Assembly (NCBI RefSeq): GCF_005893125.1
Contig: NZ_VCJS01000021.1
Location: forward strand, 1 to 64,000
From: Nonomuraea basaltis
GTDB taxonomy: Bacteria; Actinomycetota; Actinomycetes; Streptosporangiales; Streptosporangiaceae
Direction: 5' to 3'
Length of the DNA stretch: 64,000 bases
Shown here: positions 59,527-64,000 of the stretch, piece by piece
How positions within the stretch are numbered: position 1 is the first letter of the stretch
How the letters are laid out: each line of letters opens with the position of its first letter
Notes under the pieces: model-generated
The model's input: the letters and a program-made list of their open reading frames with translations, nothing else
Databases searched by the model: none
Told to the model about the DNA's origin: nothing
Translations under genes and position numbers: made by a program

Positions 59527-61959
59527 TCAGGCGCGAGAACCGCCCTCTTCCAGTGCGCCGGCGCGCAGCAGCTCCTCGATCTCCGGCTCCGGCAGGCCCA
59601 GCCACTCCTGGCAGATCTCCCTGGTGTGCTCCCCCTGCAGTGGCGCGGGCCCGAGGAGGGGGTCGGCGACGTGCTGGAACCGCGCGGGACGGGCCTCGGT
59701 CAGCAGGCCCTCCGCACGGCCAGGCTGGTGAAGGACGGTGAGGAAGCCCCGCGAGGACAGGTGCGGGTCGCCGGGGTAGTCGGAGACGCGCAGCATGGCG
59801 CCGGCCGGAACTCCGGCCTGCTGGAGCAGCTCCATGACCTTGCGGGGCTCGTGGCCGCTCGTCCATCGCACCAGGGCCGCTTCGATCTCCTCGCGTCGTT
59901 CCATGCGTCCCGCGGCGGTCGCGAGCTCCGCGTCCTCGGCCAGGTCGGGACGACCGATCACGGAGCACAGGCGCTCGAAGTCCTTACGGTCGCGGACGTC
60001 GATCGCGCACCATTCGTCGTCGCCGGCGCACGGGTACACGCCTTGCGGAGCATCGGTGGTGCCGCCTCCCGCGGTCAGCGACCCGGGATTCAACGACTCG
60101 GCGAGCAGCAGGTCGGCCATCGCGGTCAGGATGACCTCGGCCTGAGAGACGCCGACCGTGCCGCCCTCGCCGGCCCGCCGACAGCGCACGAGCTGGGCGA
60201 GGACGGCGGTGGCGCAGACCCGGCCGACCAGATGGTCGGGATAGATCGTCGTCGCGTCGCTGAACCCCTCCGCCACGTCCGGGTAGCGCCACAGCGAGGT
60301 CAGCCCGGTCGAGGCCCGGACCAGCGGGCCGTAGCCCAAGCGCTTGCTCCACGGGCCCCAGGAGCCGAACGCGCTGCTGTCCGCCATGACGATCTTCGGG
60401 TTGATCGTCCGGAGATCGTCGTACCCGAGTCCGAGCGACTCGAGGGTGCCGGGCTTGAAGTTCGACAGCACCACGTCAGCACCGGCGACCAGCCGCTTGA
60501 ACAGCGCGACTCCCTCGGGGGAACGCAGGTTGAGCCCGAGTCCGCGCTTGTTGCGATGCCCGGAGACGAACGAGGCGGTGATCGCCTCGCCGGTGAGCGA
60601 CTGGCGGCTGCCGTCGGGAAAGGCGCGGTTCTCGACCTTGACGACGTCGGCGCCGAAATCCGCGAGCAGCCGGCCGGCCTCCGCACCCGCCACGATCACG
60701 CCGAGGTCGAGGACCCGCAACCCGCTCAGCGGCTGCCGCCGTCCCTCGAAACCCTGGTCGGGGGAGCTCGCAGGTTGCTCGCCGCCGTCCCCGGAGTGGT
60801 CCAGCTCGGCGAAGACCTCGGCGTTGTGCTCGCCGGGCAGGGGCGCCCGGCGCCGGAGTCCCGCCCGCACACCGTCGAGCTCCAGGAACCCCGTGGGCAC
60901 GCGGCCCGTGAGGCCGGGGGTGACCTCGACGTCGGCCAGCGCCCCGCGCTCCACGAAGTGCCCGGCGTCCAGCACCTCCCGTGGAGTGAGCACGGCGGCG
61001 ATCGGCACGCCGAGCCGCTGCCCCTGCTCCACGAGCTCGTCCCTGGTCTGGACCCGGAACAACTCCCGGATGTAGGCATGGATCTTGTCCGCGGCCATGA
61101 ACCTGGCGCCGAGCGACTCGTATGCCGGGTCGGAGAGCTCTTCGGGCTCGCCCAGCCAGGCCCGCATGCCGCGCCACTGGCGGGCGCTGAGCAGGCATAC
61201 CCGGACATGGCCGTCCGCGCAGGCGAAGATCGGGTACAGGTGCCTGCCGTCCGGACGCCCTCGGGGCAGATCGGTGGGACGTGTCCCGCCGGTCGCCGAA
61301 CCGCCGATTCCGTAGCCCGGATCGAGAACCTGCGCGACAGCCTCGCTGACGGAGAAGTCGATGTGGTCGCCACGACCGGTCGCCAGGCGGTTGAGGTAGG
61401 CCAGGAGCGCGGTCCAGGCCGCCTGGTACGCGGCGGCCTCCGTGGCCAAGGAGCCCGGCGGCAGCAACGGAGCCAGACCTGGCAGCCCGGAGCGCGAGAG
61501 GACGCCGCCCAGGGCCAGATGCACGCGCTCGGTGGCGGTGTACCCGCTGTAGGGGCCGGTCTGCCCGAAGTCGGAGATCGACAGGATCACCAGACCGGGG
61601 TTGCGGGCGGCCACTGCACCGAAGTTCACGCCCTTGTCCGCCATATCGCCGGGACGTCCGCCCTCGATCCAGATATCGGCGGCGTCCAGTAGCGCCAGCA
61701 ACCGATCCCGGTCCTCCAAACGGATCAGGTCCAGGGTCACGCCTCGCTTGCCGGCGTGGTGCGTGGCGAAATGCAGGCTCGTTCCCTCGTGCAGGGGCGC
61801 CAGCCGCCGTGCGTCCGCGCCACCCGGCGGTTCCACCAGGATCACGTCCGCTCCGAGATCCGCGAGAAACCGGCCGGCGGTCCCTTCCCGCCCGGCCGTC
61901 GTGTCGACCACGCGGACCCCGAGGAGGGGCAGGGAGCAGGAGTTTCCGCTCTCAGACAT
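59527..61959 (-). CDS. Tandem CaiB/BaiF-type CoA-transferase homologue
   Basis: 810 residues, ATG 61959. Two class III CoA-transferase units on one chain: about 1-385 (VRVVDTTAGREGTAGRFLAD, FATHHAGKRGVTLDL) and about 405-810 (LRVLDLGVIVAGAEAGRLLA, GHRNKRGLGLNLRSPEGVAL). By eye, at the position of the catalytic Asp of formyl-CoA transferase both halves have Glu (IDFSVSEAV; VGVSQAEVI), so activity may differ. Tandem forms are known in actinobacteria for large acids such as steroid or aromatic side chains. First gene of the minus-strand operon; LysR gene divergent. Confidence 0.87.
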   Translation of the reverse strand: MSESGNSCSLPLLGVRVVDTTAGREGTAGRFLADLGADVILVEPPGGADARRLAPLHEGTSLHFATHHAGKRGVTLDLIRLEDRDRLLALLDAADIWIEGGRPGDMADKGVNFGAVAARNPGLVILSISDFGQTGPYSGYTATERVHLALGGVLSRSGLPGLAPLLPPGSLATEAAAYQAAWTALLAYLNRLATGRGDHIDFSVSEAVAQVLDPGYGIGGSATGGTRPTDLPRGRPDGRHLYPIFACADGHVRVCLLSARQWRGMRAWLGEPEELSDPAYESLGARFMAADKIHAYIRELFRVQTRDELVEQGQRLGVPIAAVLTPREVLDAGHFVERGALADVEVTPGLTGRVPTGFLELDGVRAGLRRRAPLPGEHNAEVFAELDHSGDGGEQPASSPDQGFEGRRQPLSGLRVLDLGVIVAGAEAGRLLADFGADVVKVENRAFPDGSRQSLTGEAITASFVSGHRNKRGLGLNLRSPEGVALFKRLVAGADVVLSNFKPGTLESLGLGYDDLRTINPKIVMADSSAFGSWGPWSKRLGYGPLVRASTGLTSLWRYPDVAEGFSDATTIYPDHLVGRVCATAVLAQLVRCRRAGEGGTVGVSQAEVILTAMADLLLAESLNPGSLTAGGGTTDAPQGVYPCAGDDEWCAIDVRDRKDFERLCSVIGRPDLAEDAELATAAGRMERREEIEAALVRWTSGHEPRKVMELLQQAGVPAGAMLRVSDYPGDPHLSSRGFLTVLHQPGRAEGLLTEARPARFQHVADPLLGPAPLQGEHTREICQEWLGLPEPEIEELLRAGALEEGGSRA

Positions 61960-62269
61960 CCGTCATCACATTCCTTCCGGTCACCGGCCGTCCCTTAACG
62001 CGTTTCGGGCATGCGCGAGCAGGCCCGTTGGGCATGTCGAGGAGAGGACGGGGCGATGAGGTGACGACCCTGGTTCGGCGGGCCGCCCGAGTTACCGCGA
62101 AGTCAACGGCGCGTCTCGTACGTACAGGGTCGCATCACCGTCATCTCGCTGACCATGGCCGATTTCCGAACGTGCACGTTTCCGGAACCGCAACGTGTGA
62201 GTTCTCGTGAGGTGCGGAAAGTGATCCAGAGGTTTGGAAGTGATCTTCTGTGAGTGGTTTATTGGCCAG
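61960..62269. promoter_or_regulatory. Divergent control region of the CaiB operon and LysR gene
   Basis: 310 bases. The 12-bp palindrome AACGTGCACGTT at 62169-62180, followed by a related half site (AACGTG, 62192-62197), is the best candidate LysR site. Direct repeats of AAGTGATC occur at 62218-62225 and 62238-62245 just before the LysR start. No coding frame is convincing. Confidence 0.45.
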
Positions 62270-63187
62270 GTGGACATCCAGCAGCTTCGCTACTTCGTCA
62301 CCGTCGCCGACGAGCTCCATTTCGGGCGCGCGGCGGAGCGGCTGCGCATCAGCCCCTCGCCGCTGAGCCGCCACATCCGGGCGCTGGAGCACGAACTGGG
62401 AGCGGAGCTGTTCCTCCGCCGGTACCACAACGTGCAGCTCACCCGCTTCGGCCGGGACTTCCTGGAACACGCTCGCGATGTCGTGCAGCGTTTCGATGCG
62501 CTGAAGGGCCTCGCCCGCGACCGGGACGCGTTCGCCGAGCGACGCTTCCACATAGGAGCGACCCCATTGGCCGCACCGCAGATTCTCGACGCCGTGCTGT
62601 CGGCCTTCCACGAGACGGCCCCCGAGACGGAACTGCCGGTGACGCTGGAGCCCACAGCGGACTTGCTGCCCAAAGTGACAAGCGGTGGCATCGATCTGGC
62701 GGTGGTGCATCTTCCCGTGGAAGAACCGCGCCTGCACGCCTTGCCGCTGGGACAGTCGACGTTCGCGATCGCTGTGCGGGCCGACGACGTCCTGGCCGAC
62801 CGCCCCTCCGTATCCCTTCGCGACCTGAAGGGCCGCAAGGTCCTCACCACCTCCCGCAAGGTCCACCCCACGCTTTTGGGAACGATCCAGGAGGCCATGA
62901 TCGAGGCCGGAATAGTCCGGATCATGGAGATCCCGAATGATCCGGTCCAGTCCATCGCGCACATCCTGCACACCGGCGCGGTTGCGCTGACGCTCACGGG
63001 GAGTCATCCGTCGGCGCGCCTCCTCTACGACACGCCCGCAATCGCCCTCGTCCCATTGGATGAGCCGCGCATGATCCTCACGGCCGGTCTGGTGTGGGAT
63101 CCGGCGACCGAGAAACGACTGCCCACCGTGGGCAAGGTGCTCGCCGTACTGCGCGGTAAGTATGGCGAGCACCTCATGACCCTTTGA
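62270..63187 (+). CDS. LysR-family regulator
   Basis: 305 residues from GTG 62270; VDIQQLRYFVTVADELHFGR is the standard LysR opening, so in-frame upstream starts (TTG 62234, GTG 62240) are less likely. HTH at about 1-60 (AAERLRISPSPLSRHIRALE), then the LysR effector domain (about 90-300: RRFHIGATPLAAPQILDAVL, GGIDLAVVHLPVEEPRLHAL). LysR proteins of this place activate the divergent operon in response to a pathway intermediate. Divergent from the tandem CaiB gene. Confidence 0.9.
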   Translation: MDIQQLRYFVTVADELHFGRAAERLRISPSPLSRHIRALEHELGAELFLRRYHNVQLTRFGRDFLEHARDVVQRFDALKGLARDRDAFAERRFHIGATPLAAPQILDAVLSAFHETAPETELPVTLEPTADLLPKVTSGGIDLAVVHLPVEEPRLHALPLGQSTFAIAVRADDVLADRPSVSLRDLKGRKVLTTSRKVHPTLLGTIQEAMIEAGIVRIMEIPNDPVQSIAHILHTGAVALTLTGSHPSARLLYDTPAIALVPLDEPRMILTAGLVWDPATEKRLPTVGKVLAVLRGKYGEHLMTL

Positions 63188-63210
63188 GGCAGCGGAAAGC
63201 CTTGCCTCAA
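63184..63210 (+). terminator. Hairpin terminator after LysR
   Basis: TTGAGGCA and TGCCTCAA are perfect 8-bp arms overlapping the stop codon (63185-63187). Confidence 0.55.
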
Positions 63211-63466
63211 CACTTCTGTCGGTGCGTGGCGGCGGCCCTCCGTCCATGTGGCGGGCGCGAAATTGTTCCCCTATAGCTGTGTATCCCTGGGCACCCCAGA
63301 GCCTCCAGCGAAGCCGGGGCGCTTCAGCGAAATGCGGCTGCCGTACTTGGCGCCACCAGGCGGGTACCAGTTGGTCTCCACTTGACAGCTCCACCGCGCG
63401 GCGGGGTCTATGGTCCGTTATCGGATGGCGATCAACCTTGCGCGGAGATGAGAAGTCCAACCCTGT

Positions 63467-64000
63467 GTGAAGATTCTTTGTGGGGCGCTCGTTGTCCTCT
63501 CGGCTCTCGTGGCCGTTCCTGCTACCGCTCATGGGGCCGTTCCCGCAGGCGAGACGTCCGCCCCGATCCGGTACGCCGCCGTTTCCGACTGCACCAAGGA
63601 CCCGCACAACGCCGAGAGGTGTGGGTCTTGGTGGTACCGGACCACCTACGGCAAGCGCCACTCGCTCAACGGAGTGGCCCGAACGACGATGCCGGTCGCC
63701 GTCAGCGGGGACGGCCGCCGCCTGGCTTACATCAGGGCCAAGGATGCCCGACTCGTTATCCGCGACCTCGACGGCCGGACGCGGGTTTCACGGGCCAAGG
63801 CATGGCCGTCGAGGTCGGAGCTCGATGTCACCCGCGTGACGATGTCGTATGACGGCTCCCTCGTGGCGGTGAACTGCTGCTGGGCCGGATTCACTAACCA
63901 CTCTGCCCGGGTTTACGACGCGGCCACCGGCGCCCTGCTGGCCAAGGTGCCGGGGGTGTCGGTTCATGAGGATGCTCTCAGCTTGAGCGGCGACGCCGAC
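63467..64000 (+). CDS. Secreted propeller-like protein (N-terminal part, runs off the window)
   Basis: An open frame from GTG 63467 continues to the last base without a stop; 178 codons are visible. The start MKILCGALVVLSALVAVPAT with AHGAVPAGE is a Sec signal peptide. The mature part has a Cys pair (VSDCTKDPHNAERCGSWWYR) and then repeating strands like VSGDGRRLAYIRAKDARLVI and MSYDGSLVAVNCCWAGFTNH, typical of WD40/beta-propeller units (S-x-D-G-x-x-x-A). The family of the whole cannot be decided without the C terminus. It would lie outside the cytoplasm. Confidence 0.65.
   Translation, partial: MKILCGALVVLSALVAVPATAHGAVPAGETSAPIRYAAVSDCTKDPHNAERCGSWWYRTTYGKRHSLNGVARTTMPVAVSGDGRRLAYIRAKDARLVIRDLDGRTRVSRAKAWPSRSELDVTRVTMSYDGSLVAVNCCWAGFTNHSARVYDAATGALLAKVPGVSVHEDALSLSGDAD

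Noticed and set aside
59626-61692. 688-codon plus-strand open frame
   Set aside because: Antisense shadow of the tandem CaiB gene; no recognisable domain.
1-64000. CRISPR array, rRNA genes or biosynthetic megasynthase
   Set aside because: No regularly spaced repeats, no rRNA-like sequence and no ketosynthase or adenylation modules were found; the only thiolase-type protein is the catabolic fusion.

Overview
The window is high-GC DNA from an actinomycete. GTG starts are frequent, operons are tight with 4-bp overlaps, TetR/MarR/XRE regulators are numerous, signal peptides are Tat/Sec or lipobox type, and hairpin terminators lack U-tracts. Gene content (family VIII esterases, ABC plus beta-glucuronidase locus, thiolase, crotonase and CaiB enzymes, tRNA-Pro attachment remnant) would fit a Streptosporangiales or Streptomyces-like soil organism. 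The genus cannot be fixed from this window alone.

Layout. 1-7 kb: cytochrome P450 3' end, two serine beta-lactamase-fold hydrolases, a DUF1707 protein, and a secreted S15 Xaa-Pro peptidase framed by two perfect palindromes. 7-8.5 kb: a scar made of a truncated ISL3 transposase, the 3' half of a tRNA-Pro gene (attachment-site remnant) and an IS630 remnant. 8.8-14.7 kb: a coherent glucuronide locus with TetR, ABC binding lipoprotein, two permeases and beta-glucuronidase. 14.7-20.2 kb: a gene graveyard (transketolase, SDR, VOC, AraC, LuxR, methyltransferase and integrase fragments) around a few intact genes (ABM monooxygenase, TetR, ankyrin protein just after).

20.7-30.5 kb: CoA and redox enzymes (crotonases, quinone-type oxidoreductases, SDR, alpha/beta hydrolase) around a TetR gene. 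A repeated near-palindromic operator (core ATGGTCRTA) lies upstream of several of these units, including upstream of decayed copies of the TetR and crotonase genes. A medium-chain reductase fused to two SnoaL-like domains is divergent from a GlxA-type regulator.

30.6-41.6 kb is the most remarkable part. It is a ten-gene operon with almost no gaps: HAAT-type binding lipoprotein, LivH, a LivM-LivG fusion, LivF, SDR, a two-subunit PEP-synthase-like dikinase (mobile-His subunit and ATP-grasp subunit), aldehyde dehydrogenase, HAD-IIA phosphatase and an XRE-cupin regulator. A second operon at 47.1-49.5 kb (dihydroxyacetophenone-dioxygenase-type cupin, Zn alcohol dehydrogenase, SDR) is preceded by a paralogous XRE-cupin regulator. 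The two operons share the same promoter/operator sequence, CATGCAA-N7-TTGCATG with TTGCAT as the -35 box. I infer one regulon for uptake, phosphorylation and C-C cleavage of a phenolic ketone or related lignin-type aromatic.

49.5-54.5 kb: MarR, an MBL-fold protein with an altered metal motif, an FAD aromatic hydroxylase, a homogentisate-dioxygenase/hydrolase chimeric pseudogene and an EthD-type protein. 54.5-62 kb (minus strand): a thiolase-crotonase fusion, Zn alcohol dehydrogenase, aldehyde dehydrogenase and a tandem CaiB fusion, divergent from a LysR regulator. This looks like an alcohol to aldehyde to acid to acyl-CoA degradation operon. The window ends inside a secreted propeller-like protein.
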